From positions 47,907,034 through 47,971,033 of the forward strand of contig OX419762.1 of the NCBI GenBank assembly GCA_948567375.1: a stretch of DNA of 64,000 bases. Direction: 5' to 3'. This DNA comes from Lunularia cruciata (Eukaryota > Streptophyta > Marchantiopsida > Lunulariales > Lunulariaceae). The notes beneath the pieces are model-generated. The model made no database searches, was not told the origin of the DNA, and saw only the letters and a program-made list of their open reading frames with translations. The position numbers were made by a program, and so were the translations under genes. The stretch's first letter is position 1; each line of letters starts with the position of its first letter. Below are positions 12,440 through 23,060 of this stretch, in pieces.

Positions 12440-13095
12440 TCAATGAGAAAGAGCTTTTTGTGTCTCAAGGTAGACTAGAGGTTTGTGATCCGTCTCTACC
12501 ATAAATGCATTCTCACCAAGATAGTGCTTCCAATGTTTGGTTGCAAGGACAATGGTCAACTCTTCTTGTTTGATGGCGCGATAGTTGCATTTTGTTGATA
12601 CCAATTTATGAGAGAAAAATATGCAATTGGGTGTCATCCATCTTGCCACTCTTGTTGTAGGATTGCTATTATGCATCTATAGCCATCTTGATTGGACGTT
12701 TTAGGTCCTACCACTTCAAGATTGGTGCATGGAGTAATGCATCTTTTAACTCTTGAAAGGCCAATTCTTCTACGGTTCCCCATATCCACTTTTTCTCCTA
12801 GCCCAATTGTGTTGCAAAAGGTTGTGCAATCTTGGAGAAGTCCTTGACAAATCAATGATAAAACTCCATCAATCCCTAAGAACTCTTGAGCTGAGTCTAA
12901 TCTTCTGGAGCACCCCATTTTTGAATGACCTCTATTTTATTTGTTAGCACTTGGATACCTTTTGCACTTACTCTATGCCATAAGTAGTCTACTTCAAATT
13001 TGCCAAACTCACACTTTGAGATTTTGGTATACAATTGATTATGTTGTAGAACCAAAGATGACTTCTTGTAGATGTTGATTGTGCTCTTTGTAGTA
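12440..13095 (-). pseudogene. Reverse transcriptase C-terminal part and RNase H of element D
   Basis: The minus strand resumes with LYTKISKCEFGKFEVDYL, then RVSAKGIQVLTNKIE, the thumb-side region that follows the catalytic block in gypsy polymerases. It continues into RNase H with YRAIKQEELTIVLATKHWKH, then the MVETDHKPLVYL motif with its conserved TDHKPL. Frameshifts separate the pieces. About 9.45 kb of element F separates this from its N-terminal half at 22545. Confidence 0.85.
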
Positions 13096-13097
13096 TA

Positions 13098-13114
13098 TAT
13101 ATATATATATATCA
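13098..13114. repeat. (AT)n microsatellite at the D/F boundary
   Basis: A pure TA run of about 17 bases lies exactly where element D's coding sequence gives way to element F. It hides the precise insertion point and any target duplication. Confidence 0.85.
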
Positions 13115-13196
13115 CTACACAACATACATTGCTGTCAACATCATACACTATAGAAGCACAACTCACACATAAGTCATACATATGCTCTAAAGTGCC

Positions 13197-13660
13197 ACAA
13201 TAATCAGATTGTTTACCACTCTCAACTCAACTCAACTCAACTCAACTTAGATAAGTACTTGATCTGTCACTCTATAAATGGCCAACAATTGGGCACTATT
13301 TACATTCAAGCCACACCCACTCTAGCAAGAGAATCTAGGTGATGCTCACCATCCTTTGTCCACCATAACTAGGAACTCTAAGGCTCAACATCCGAGAAGT
13401 GAGATCTTTAGAGCTACACTTTGAAAGTATACTCCATGGACTCGAGTTAGGTCTGAAACCCTAACGGTCTTGTAGATCGCACATTTGACGGTGCAAAGTG
13501 ACGATGGGCTCCACTGTGAAGTCAATACCTCAAACACAAAATCTGACCGTTGGAAAGTAGTCTCTAAGAAACTATTGAAATCACTCTAACTACTATCACT
13601 ACAACTCTAGTGTTTGAGCAATCTAGATGCAACACTACAAATGGCATGATAGTTGTCGTG
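13197..13660 (-). repeat. Left LTR of element F
   Basis: It aligns over its length to 21334-21443 joined to 22189-22540. Shared landmarks are the CTCAA pentanucleotide run, TATAAATGGCCAACAA-like, TAGGTCTGAAACCCTAA-like, ACACAAAATCTGACCGT and GAGCAATCTAGATGCAA. The two copies look roughly 85-90% identical by eye. The exact ends are uncertain because a segment of about 75 bp is duplicated on both sides (13122-13195 and 13675-13762). Confidence 0.75.
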
Positions 13661-13934
13661 CACATATACATTGCTATAGAACATACATCACTGTCAACAT
13701 CATACACTATAGAAGCACAACTCACACATAAGTCATACATAAACTCCAAAGTGCCACAATCGTCCTCCCTAGCTGGCGGTTAGGTCTCTCTAACTCCAAA
13801 TAGCCATCTACTCAAAGTATATGGTATACCCTATGATGGGCAAAGATCAGGAGGCCAAGTGTTATAGAGCCCCATCGTTAGTCGCCTATCTGCAATCTAT
13901 ACCATATAAAGAATGAACTAGCTATAGGTCAAAT

Positions 13935-14261
13935 ACATCTAGGACACAACCACTATCCTTGAGGAACCACTGTGAGGGAAGGAGTCATACATGCCATATG
14001 CCATCCTCTCAAACAGCTATCACACACTAACATAATAGTAGCTCCACCAGAAGAGCCACATAATATACACCTCAAGCCTACACATACAAGTGCCAAGCTT
14101 AGGTCCATAGTACCATCAATGTTTGGGAGGTAACATGGCACACAATTGTGCACATGATCCTTCCAAACAACATCATCACGTCCTTCTAACACAAGTACTC
14201 CAGATGGCAAAACCTCACGCATTCTCAAGATAGTGCGGTTTGTCAAAACATAAAGTGTCAT
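13935..14261 (-). pseudogene. PHD-type zinc finger segment of element F
   Basis: The minus-strand frame starting at 14261 reads into a cysteine-rich module at 14069-13935: CILC, then CDSCLRGWHMAC, then WLCPRC. Spacing is C-x2-C-x11-C-x2-C-x4-H-x2-C-x14-C-x2-C, with the conserved Trp before the last pair. This is the classical C4HC3 PHD finger, a family that commonly reads histone H3 tails. A stop codon lies between the sixth and seventh cysteines. It is the last recognisable domain before the LTR, the place where many gypsy integrases carry a chromodomain. Reading chromatin for target choice is inference. Confidence 0.8.
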
Positions 14262-14329
14262 GGGTGCTGTTTGTTATAGATATACATAGTCTCTTAGATG
14301 AAATTGACAGATTGAGGGTCTATAACTTC

Positions 14330-15040
14330 CTCCTTGGATGGTAGCATAACATAAAGTATCTTTATGCTGAGAAATCACCAAGTTCTCAAAGGCCATCGAC
14401 ATCACTCTTTGAAAGATCTCTGCCCATCCATAGAACATGAGAACATATGCTCATCCATACATCGGGGTCATCTAAGTCCAAAACTACAGTAGCATCTCAA
14501 CAAATGGTGCCGATTTAGCAAGAGCGTTCTTTAATCCAAATAGTAAGAATCTCCACTAATATAACACATCCTTGCCGTGAGGATCAATAGCCCAAAATGC
14601 TGTCTTGGACTTATCTTCCTCCCTGATCGGCAAGTGATGATATCCCGCTAGAAGATCCAAAGTATTGAAGATCTTTGCATGCCTAATTGCATCAAAAATC
14701 TCCTCCGGTGTAGGCATGGCATACCAATAAGCCCTAGTCTATTGGTTGATAGGACGGTAATCTCCACACATCCACCTATCTGTGTAGTTGCCATGCATAT
14801 CCTTCTTGGTTGGCATTACTGTTGCTGATGCATACTCTCCATGTGAAATCTCCACCAAACTAGCCTCAAAAAGGTCACTACTTTGGCTCTGAATCAATGT
14901 CCTCTCTATCTCACTATATCGGTAAGGACATTGGAAAAATAATGTATCGCTAGTCAGCTCAATGAGTATACCAATTCCCTTTAGAGCACCCAAATCCTCC
15001 ATATTGAAGGCAAAACAACTTGTGTGGCTCCTCAAGAACC
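14330..15040 (-). pseudogene. Reverse transcriptase of element F
   Basis: The minus strand shows LVEISHGEYASATVMPTKKD, then DRWMCGDYRPINQ, then TPEEIFDAIRHAKIFNTLDL, LAGYHHLPIREEDKSKTAFW, and FGLKNAL followed by FQRVM. These are domains 1-4 of a Ty3/gypsy reverse transcriptase. A stop follows PINQ. The YxDD block and everything after it (RNase H, integrase) are missing, so a deletion joins this region to the PHD finger segment. Confidence 0.85.
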
Positions 15041-15449
15041 TCCAAACCCTCCGTCTTTCCTCTCTAGTAAGCTTTGGTCCAAGATTTGGCTCCCAAGTAT
15101 CCTCTGTAACTGTCGTAGGAGTGGAAGACGTACTACTTGGCTGCTACACTGGGCCCTTAGGAGCAATAGTGTCATGCTCCCAACCACTAGAGGTCCCAAC
15201 CTCTATGTGAAAAACTCCCTCCACTCTGGTTGCAAGCTCCACACGTCCTCTTGTTGCATCCCAAGTGGACCAAGGGTGTAATCCAAGTAGCCCATGCTCA
15301 CCTGGATGGACTCCAAGTAGACCACTCTCCCTAGTAGCTACTGGCTGTGTCCCAAGAATACCATGTCCACTTGGTCTATCGCCCCCAACATGTGCCAAAA
15401 TCGTCTCAATAGGCACATGGCTCACAAGTGTCCGAGTGGTGATGCCTAT

Positions 15450-16450
15450 CAAGCACATCTAACGCTGCTCTGCCAAACCAAGGCTCACAATCCAAGTCAA
15501 ACAGTTCAGGTCCATAACCTAACCTAACACTTGATGCTTGGATGCCTCTTACATTTCTAGAACAATGGTAATACTGGTGCAAAAACCCATTGCCTACTCT
15601 CTCTCATCAATGTTGGGCTCCACCAATTACTATAACTATGAGTCCTAAACAAGTCCAGGTCCTCCTTCTCAAAAAGCATGAGAGCATGGGAAACTCATGA
15701 GTGTGGGAAATGCAACGCTAGGTTGTCAAACTAGGTTCACCACTACCATAGGTGACATATCAGCCACTACCACTGTCTGAGATTGACGCCCAACATCCAA
15801 GATATCATCAACAAGGATGTGGTCAAGTCGCTGAATCCCATCATAAGCACACTGTAGAACCTCTTTGGGTAAGAGGTTTGTCCACCAAAGATGAAGATGA
15901 TGAGCCCATGATCCTACTTTGGTTGCATCTAACAATAAAACAAGTCCCATCCAAGAATGGACTTGATGCGTATTTGCCACCACTCTAGTGCAAGAATCAC
16001 CCATCAAAGGAATGTTCTCCAAAAGTTAAGCCGGAGAGACAGACTGATGAACTTGGAGATGTTATAGTATCTATAACATCCCCCAAAACACACCAGAACA
16101 AGGATCCTAAAGACCCAAACCTTGGCCAGCACGTGTATGTCCCTAACATGGCCATCTAGAAATCACCAAGTGAATAGGTCCATATCTCTTTGGATCATGC
16201 GTCCCTAGTAAGGAAATGTAGGGCCTTTTGGCAACCTCTAACTATTGACATTGGTAATAACTCCGGATACTGATAGGCTAAGTGTGCCACATGATGTAGA
16301 GAGACTTGCTTAGCAGTCTCATCTCTCTATACATACAAGTACCTTTGTACTCGTATACCTGCTTGTAATACCGCAGCTAGTTTGGTGCTAATCCCACCGA
16401 ACAACTCCAATAGACATATCTCCTCTATTGGATACTGCCAAGCAATGAGT
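15450..16450 (-). pseudogene. Cytosine-5 DNA methyltransferase-like domain inside element F
   Basis: C5 methyltransferases transfer a methyl group from S-adenosylmethionine to cytosine. In order on the minus strand I see motif I, LLELFGGISTKLAAVLQAG (codons at 16410-16393 and on), then YLYV; motif IV with the catalytic dipeptide in a WPC context (16154-16146) followed by GHTRAGQGLGL; motif VI as ENI (16019-16011) in LENIPLMGDS; a motif VIII-like LWWTNLLPKE; and a C-terminal block ERE-AMGF (near 15600) followed by a LG..MDLN block. That last pattern resembles the C-terminus of DNMT3/DRM-type enzymes. Frameshifts and stops (one directly after the catalytic Cys) make it a pseudogene. It sits between protease and reverse transcriptase, so it was part of the polyprotein. 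Family assignment is good; the exact subfamily is inference. Confidence 0.78.
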
Positions 16451-17121
16451 GTGGTATCTAGAGGTGTTAAAGTAATCGACTTTAGAAGCTCATCCTCACA
16501 CTCATTTGCCAATGGTACAGAGGCTCCACTCCAAGCTTGTTGCACCAACTGATCTGCATGTTATTGTAACATATCCTTTGAACTCCACAATGGAACATCC
16601 AAGGTGGATGGAACAATCCCACTTGTACTCCAAATCCGAGTGATAACTTTTGGTACTAGAGTATCCTCTACATGGGCGTTCCCCTCCAACAAGTCACCAG
16701 GCCAAGTAACTGCACCATTGAAAGCTACAATTGATGTTGCCATGGTCCCGGACTGTAGTGAGCCAAGATTGCCACTACTGAAACGTACTGGTAGGCGACA
16801 TACCCATCCCTCACCAGACTTCCAACCTGGTCTATAGGAGGTTGTCTCCTCCCAATAGTCAATACTGAAACCCATGGGGTATAACATTGCTCTCCCAACT
16901 AGCACATCATATGACTTAGCTATTGTTGCAATAGCATGAGCTCTCACCACCGAGCTATCAATCGGATGACCAGGCTAAACCTAGACAACAAGCTCTCCAC
17001 TTGTGATGTATTGTGTCGAACCACCACCTAGAGATGTTTGGATCTGAAATGGACACCTCTCCACATCGGTCTTTTGTATCTCCAAACCGACAACTAGAGC
17101 CTTCCCCAACATAAGGGGCTA

Positions 17122-17136
17122 TGCACCAGAGTCTAA
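17122..17136 (-). pseudogene. Retropepsin active-site motif of element F
   Basis: The minus strand encodes VLLDSGA, the catalytic D-S-G-A of an aspartic protease, followed at once by a stop codon and then PLMLGKALVVGLEI. This matches the usual continuation after the active site. The stop is one of several inactivating changes. Confidence 0.75.
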
Positions 17137-18051
17137 CAAGACTATCTATGGTGTATAGACCTTCCCTAAAGGTCCCACCAAATGGAAAATCCCCCTTTGG
17201 TTATCCAAGAGGACAACACCAGGTGTGAACTATGCTCTCTCAAAGGCCGATCTAGCTGGCAACTCCTCTAGTCTAGCAGTTATTGCCTACCATAAACCAT
17301 TGGTCGCTAAATGGATCCCATGCTCCTCAACCAATTCAGTTCCATTATTAACCAACTATGCTCTAATAGTAGGAACCACATCATCCCTATTGTCATACAA
17401 CATGGCAGCAACCGGAACATTGGAGTTGGGTCAACTCCCAATGTAAACATGTCATTGGCCAAAAACAAAGGATGTCGCATAATCAGTTGAGTTGCCTCCA
17501 ACATCATGCTAGACTTAGTGTGTAGTAGTAGGTGGCTGACTAGCAAGTAGTCCATCATGCACTCTATCACCACCTACCAGACCTGCATTGGGACGTCTAG
17601 GAGCCATGGATGTCATTTGCAATGCCTCAGATAGTGTGAAAGACTGGGGAAGTCTGACTTGTCTCCCAACCTTTCCTCTTTGTGGGTCTAACTCCACTAA
17701 TGCTCCTCTAGGCTTTGGAGCACATACTACACTCCTAATCACTGCTGTAGATGCATCCACCTATGCTACTCCGCACATGAAGTCCAAAGCATCTCTATCA
17801 CCAACATATGAGGTAAAAGCCTCAGCACCCAAATCTGATCTCCTTTGAGCAATGGCCATATTAGCCAATCTCTGCTCCAACTGCTCAATCCAAGTAGCCA
17901 TTGCTGTATCAAAAGTATAGGCAAGTACTGCACCCCTATTAGGTGTAGATCCTCTACCACCACCTTTACCACCTCATCCTCCATGAACTGGAGCTCCTTT
18001 ATTACCTGCCATAGCAGCCCTACCACTCCGTAACTCCGGGTGTAGGTCAAA

Positions 18052-18093
18052 GCACTGGTCACTAATGTGACCAAATTTGTGGCAATGCTCACA
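18052..18093 (-). pseudogene. CCHC zinc knuckle (nucleocapsid) of element F
   Basis: The 14 codons CEHCHKFGHISDQC give the exact retroviral-type pattern C-x2-C-x4-H-x4-C. It follows the capsid and precedes the protease, as expected. Downstream (17515-17850) the frame continues through a region without known motifs toward the protease. Confidence 0.85.
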
Positions 18094-18379
18094 CTGCCTT
18101 TGTGTTGGCTATGATGCACTCGAGGTATCAGGTCCATTACCCTGAGTACACTCTTTCTGATGGTGAGGTCCACCACAAGTCTAACAAGCAACACCACCAA
18201 TCACTGGCTACTACTGATCCAAAAATGAAGATAAGGGTCTAACTCCACTAGGCCCTCCACTCGCTCCATAGGATCTGGCTTGTCCACTCTATCCTCAAAA
18301 ACCAATTGGGCATGGTGCACTCTACTGCACTCTAGAAGAAGTAACAATTGTGGATGAGGTCTCCCTACCAAATCCAGAT

Positions 18380-19390
18380 GTCACCACTCTCTCCTCCACC
18401 ATGTTGAGCTCAATACGCTCAGCCAAACCAAAGACCACTGCCAAAGTAGGCAAAGTAGCATGTAACAACGTAGCATCACAAACTCTATGTTGAAACTCCT
18501 TGTCTAGTATCCCATACCAAAACTAGACTATTGTAATACCAAGAGCTAGCCATATGATCTAGATGTGAAATTTAGTTTGGTAACATCTAGAATGATGTTA
18601 TACATGATGGTCAAAATAGATCAGATAGAAGTATCACCAAAGATTATTTCTACTAATAGAGCATAAACCAAAATAGACTTGAGAACCTTAGAACCAATAG
18701 CTAGACATAATTTAAAGGTGAGAATTGGTTTGGTAATATCTGGAAGGATGTTACACATAATGGATGAAATAGATCAAAAAGAAGTATCACCAAAAAGGGA
18801 CTTCCACTAATAGAGTAGGAACCGAAATACGCCTAAAATCTTTGAAGGCAATTTCGGAGGTCTAAACACATGAATTAAGCCTAAAAAATGTGCTGATCTC
18901 CCCCTATGAAGTAATGGTTGGCCTTCCCTCCCCCTTGGTTTGTCTCATCGAGAGATTTCTAACAATACCTTATGTGATTCTAAGACTCCTACAAGAAGAT
19001 TCCCTAAAAGATTCCATCCGGTCAAAGCTTGTTTGACCAACCAGATAGGACCTAGACCGACATGTCACCCATCCAAGTAATTAATCCAAAGGTGGAGCTT
19101 GTTGACATATCACTTATCTATGTGCCTAATCCTATGGTGGAGCTTCTTTGGAGGAGATCCTCTTTGTCTATATAATAAAGAGAAGGTGTTCCTTTGGGAC
19201 ACCAAATATTGAATGTGTAATCTATGTTTTCTCTCTTCTCTTGTCCTTGGAGTATTACAACTGCTTGGGCCTCAGTAACTCCTTGAATGAAACTGATCAG
19301 CTGCCTCATGCGAGTGTATGCCTTGCGTATGCTCTCTCCAGCCTTCCGCTGGAACTCTTGCAAGCTCCTCAGCTTGTTAGTCCACACTCC
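18380..19390 (-). pseudogene. Gag capsid of element F, interrupted by a solo LTR
   Basis: Before the interruption the minus strand reads LQEFQRKAGESIRKAYTRMR, then LISFIQGVTEAQAV (19387-19260). After the solo LTR at 18532-19259 it continues FWYGILDKEFQHRVCD, then LPTLAVVFGLAERIELNM. Together these form a continuous gypsy capsid region (the ESI..AY.RMR.L block, then the conserved helix after TEAQAV). The join shows the insertion hit the capsid gene. Confidence 0.75.
18532..19259 (+). mobile_element. Solo LTR (E1) of D's family inserted in F's gag
   Basis: It runs from TGTAATACC to GTATTACA, with TG...CA ends, and has no internal region. The flanking five bases are ACTAT and ACTGC, which could be a mutated target duplication. 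Inside it, a segment of about 170 bp (TGGTAACATCTAGAATGATG-type) is tandemly repeated. It splits the capsid gene of element F. Confidence 0.8.
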
Positions 19391-21333
19391 TTGGTAGTTT
19401 TGCCTTAAACATAGAAGAACTCCACCATGGGGTTAAACTCCGATACCACACCACCTCATGCAACGGTACCTCCACTTGTAGTAGCACTATCTCTAGCTAG
19501 TGCACCTCCACTAACACTACTCGAGTTAGAACTCATAGGTACAGCCAATCTACTCTTGGCCACCAAATCTGAAATGATAGAGACATAGTTCAGACATCAA
19601 TATTATCTCCATAACTTGATCTCCTCCAAATGAACTCTCTTGAACTCATGGTAGTCATCCATTGGCAGACCCTCTAGATGCTAAAACAACCCCTTCTATG
19701 CCATGAAGGGTGTAAACAAAGTTGGGTTCCACATCTGTTGCAAATCACACAAACTATTGAACTCTTGGATGAAGTCATCCAACTCAATGGTACCCACTAT
19801 ACCAAAGTAACTCTTAGGGCCTTTGGAGGCCCTATGAATCTTGTCCATGTCCCACAAAAATGGTGCGGACACACCAAGTGCACTCTCAACTAAATCAACT
19901 CCTGTGTCAAACTCCAACTTAGAGTCAATCTCTTCTCTCACTAAGACTTGAGATATAAGTTGATATTAAATACCACTTTGAGTAAACCCACTACGTACTA
20001 TAGGACTACTCTGGAATCCCCAAAGAACTCTGTCATGACAAAGTAATTGCAACCTCAAATCGGAACCACAAACTGCAACCGCAAGTCGCAACCGCAAGTA
20101 CCCCACCAAGTGCTAACACCACCCACTAATAACTCTAACCAAGATAACTACACTAGGGGAAAGGGAAACCTATAACTTGCCATCACAACATGCACTCTCA
20201 CAATCTACAAGTCATCACTTCCTGCTTCACCAAAGAGGAACAAAGGTAGTCTTACTGATCATCACTCCAGCCTCACTATCAAGAGCACACTAGAGTACAA
20301 ATGCTCAAAAGTCAAGGCACCTCACACAAACATGGTGCACAAACATGAAGCAGAGAATAAAGGGGGTCCAATCACAAGAAATCTAAATGAAAACCCTCCA
20401 TCTTATAAAACAACATGGGACTAACTCTACCACTATTTGGCATTTGACATAAGAGAAGTTTGTATCTAAGCCCTAAGCTACAAGGATCACCAAGAATGGG
20501 ATCAAATTGCCCCTCCTAGCCAAAGCTACAAGTGTATAGATAACAATGGCACAATCACTAGGACAACAAGTGAGGGTGGACTAGTTGGCTAGGGCACTAG
20601 TCTAGGAACAAGAGATATAGGGGTTAAACCCTATTGTAGACAATCTAGTAGGATATGCAGATTTTGCAAACCAATGACCAAAATCTACTCTAAACTAGCT
20701 AGCCACGCCAACAAATTGGCTTGCTGGCCCTTCTAGGTCTTCATAGCCTCTCATAGCCCAAAGCCTTATGCCTTGGAGCCTCTAAATGCCCAAATGAGGC
20801 CTTTCTTCTTACCACTTTGAACCTCCTCCAAAATTTGGCAAAAGTCCTCCAAACTAGTAGGACTCCTCCAAATCTAGCCAAACAGTGAAACTCCTCTAAA
20901 TTTGGCCTAAATCTGACATGAAATCTGACATGAACCCTAAAGTTGGCTGACCGCCAAATCGCACGCTAACTTTTCACTCAAGCCAAATTGAAAACACGAG
21001 TTTCTCCAAATCACAAAGTCACAAGGATAGCTTCCCAACTCCACCTTCAATTTTACTTTCTGAGCCCAACTCGTAACAAATTGGTCTTGCCTTCACCTCT
21101 TGAGCTCAAAATCACAACCACTACTAAAAATTTGCTCCTTTTGTGCTAAAAAATTGGCTAACACTTCCGCACACTATGTGCCTTATTGCCAAATCTCTAT
21201 CAAGCAACAAGCTTCTGCACACCAAGGAAAAAATGAACTTCAATTGAGCTACCAACAATCCACTAAGCTTGGAGATACCACCAACACTCAAATTCCTGCA
21301 TTTGATTTCCCCTTGATTTCACTTCTCTGATGT

Positions 21334-22540
21334 AATCACATTCTTTACCACTCTCAACTCAACTCAACTCAACTCAGATCAATACTTGATTTGTCTCTTT
21401 ATAAACGGCCAACAACTAGGCACTAATTATAGTCAAGCTACACTGTAATGCTCCGAGGACAAGAGAGGAGAGAAAACACAGATTGCACACTCAAACATTC
21501 GATGCCCCAAGGGAGCACCTTCTTTTTATTATATAGACAAAGAGGATCTCCTACAAGGAAGCTCCACCATAGGATTAGGGACACAGATAGGTGACATGTC
21601 AGCAAGCTCTACCCTTGGATTACTTACTTGGATGGGTGACCTGTCTGGTCTAGGTCCTATTTGGTTGGTCAAACGAGCTTTGACCGGAGGGAATCTTTTA
21701 GGGAATCTTCCTGTAGGAATCTCAGAATCACATGAGTAAGGTACCGTTGGAAAGCTCTCGACGAGACAAACCAAGGGGGAGGGAAGGCCAGCCTTTCCTC
21801 TGTTAGGGGGGGGGATCTACACATTTTCGAGGCCTAATTCATCCGTTTAGGCCTCCGAAATTGCCTTCAAAGATTTCAGGCATATTTCAGTTCCTACTCT
21901 ATTAGTAGAAGTCCCCTTTTGGTGATACCTCTTTCTGATCTGTTTAGTCCATCATGTGTAACATCCTTCCAGATGTTACCAAACCAATTCTTACCTTTAA
22001 ATCATATGTCTAGCTATTGGTTCTAAGGTTCTCAAGTCTATTTCGGTTTCTGCTCTATTAGTAGAAGTACTTTTTTGGTGATACTTCTATCTAATCTATT
22101 TTGACCATCATGTATAACATCATTCTAGATGTTACCAAACCAAATTTCACATCTAGATCTTATGGCTAACCCTTGGTATTACATACACTCACTCTAGCTA
22201 AGAGAATCCAAATGACGCTCGCCGGCCTCTGTCCACCATAGCCAAGAACTCGAAGGCTCAATATCATAGAAGTGAGCTCTCTGGAGCTGCACTTCAAAAG
22301 TATACCCCCCTGGACTTGAGCTAGGTCTAAAACCCTAATGGTCCCACTGATGGCACACTTGATGGTGCAAATGGTGCAAAGTGATAGTGGGCCCCACCGT
22401 GAAGTCAGTACCCTATACACAAAATCTGACCGTCGGAAAGAAGTCTCTAAGAAATTGCTAAAATAACTCTAACTAATATCATTGCAACTCCAATGTTTGA
22501 GCAATCTAGATGCAATACTATAAATGGCATGACATCTATC
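21334..22540 (-). repeat. Right LTR of element F, split by a solo LTR
   Basis: The LTR runs 21334-21443 and 22189-22540. Between them sits a 740-bp solo LTR of another family flanked by TACAC on both sides. Removing that insertion restores collinearity with the left LTR at 13197-13660. Confidence 0.8.
21444..22183 (-). mobile_element. Solo LTR (E2) of D's family inserted in F's right LTR
   Basis: The plus strand reads TGTAATGCTCC...GGTATTACA, 740 bp, in D's orientation. It is flanked by a perfect 5-bp direct repeat, TACAC, at 21439-21443 and 22184-22188. Absence of internal sequence marks it as a solo LTR, normally the product of LTR-LTR recombination. Confidence 0.9.
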
Positions 22541-22544
22541 ATCA

Positions 22545-23060
22545 TCTTGATGTAGAATAAGATATTATCAAGGAAAATGATAATAGATTTATCCAAGAAC
22601 AAAATATGTCATTCATCAAATTCATGAAAGTGGTTGGATTGTTGGTGAGGCCAACTGTTATGAACAAGTACTCAAAGTGATCATACCTTGTTCAAAAGGC
22701 CGTTTTGTGTATGTCTTCCTCTGTAATCCTGATTTGGTTGTAATTGCTATGCAGATCAAGTTTGGTGAAGTGCTTTGCCCTATTGAGTTGATCAACAAGT
22801 CATCCATGCAAGGTAATGGGTATTTGTTCTTCATTTTTTGTTGATTTAGTCCTCAATAATCAACGCATATGCGCATTGTTCCATTCTTCTTTTTCACAAA
22901 AAATACATGAGCCCCATATGGTGATATGTTGGGTTGGATAAACCTCTTTTACAACATCTCCTCAATTTGAGCCTTAGACTCCTCCAACTCATGAGATGAT
23001 AGTTGATATATGGCCTTACAAGGAGGTATCTTTCCAGGAAGTATCTCAAGTTTATGATCT
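22545..23060 (-). pseudogene. Reverse transcriptase, N-terminal part, of element D
   Basis: On the minus strand, with stops and one frameshift, it reads PGKIPPCKAIYQLSSHELEE, then a [11 protein letters not shown] block, then [17 protein letters not shown], then [16 protein letters not shown] and FITVGLTNNPTTFMNLMN, and ends with FLDNILFYIK. These are the successive conserved blocks of a Ty3/gypsy reverse transcriptase, from before domain 1 through the catalytic (Y/F)xDD region (here degenerate, FLDN). It stops exactly where element F begins. Confidence 0.85.

Larger units (their letters stand above)
13096..22544 (-). mobile_element. Ty3/gypsy element F with methyltransferase and PHD domains (nested in D)
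   Basis: F lies between the two halves of D's reverse transcriptase and reads leftward. It has LTR-like ends (about 13197-13660 and 21334-22540, the latter split by a solo LTR). In order it encodes gag capsid (19390-18400, split by another solo LTR), a CCHC knuckle (18093-18052), a retropepsin DSGA (17136-17122), an unassigned stretch (16950-16450), a cytosine-5 methyltransferase-like domain (16450-15450), reverse transcriptase (15040-14330) and a PHD finger (14069-13935). RNase H and integrase, expected between the last two, are not recognisable and seem to be deleted. Stops and frameshifts show it is inactive. Clear target duplications were not found. Confidence 0.8.
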
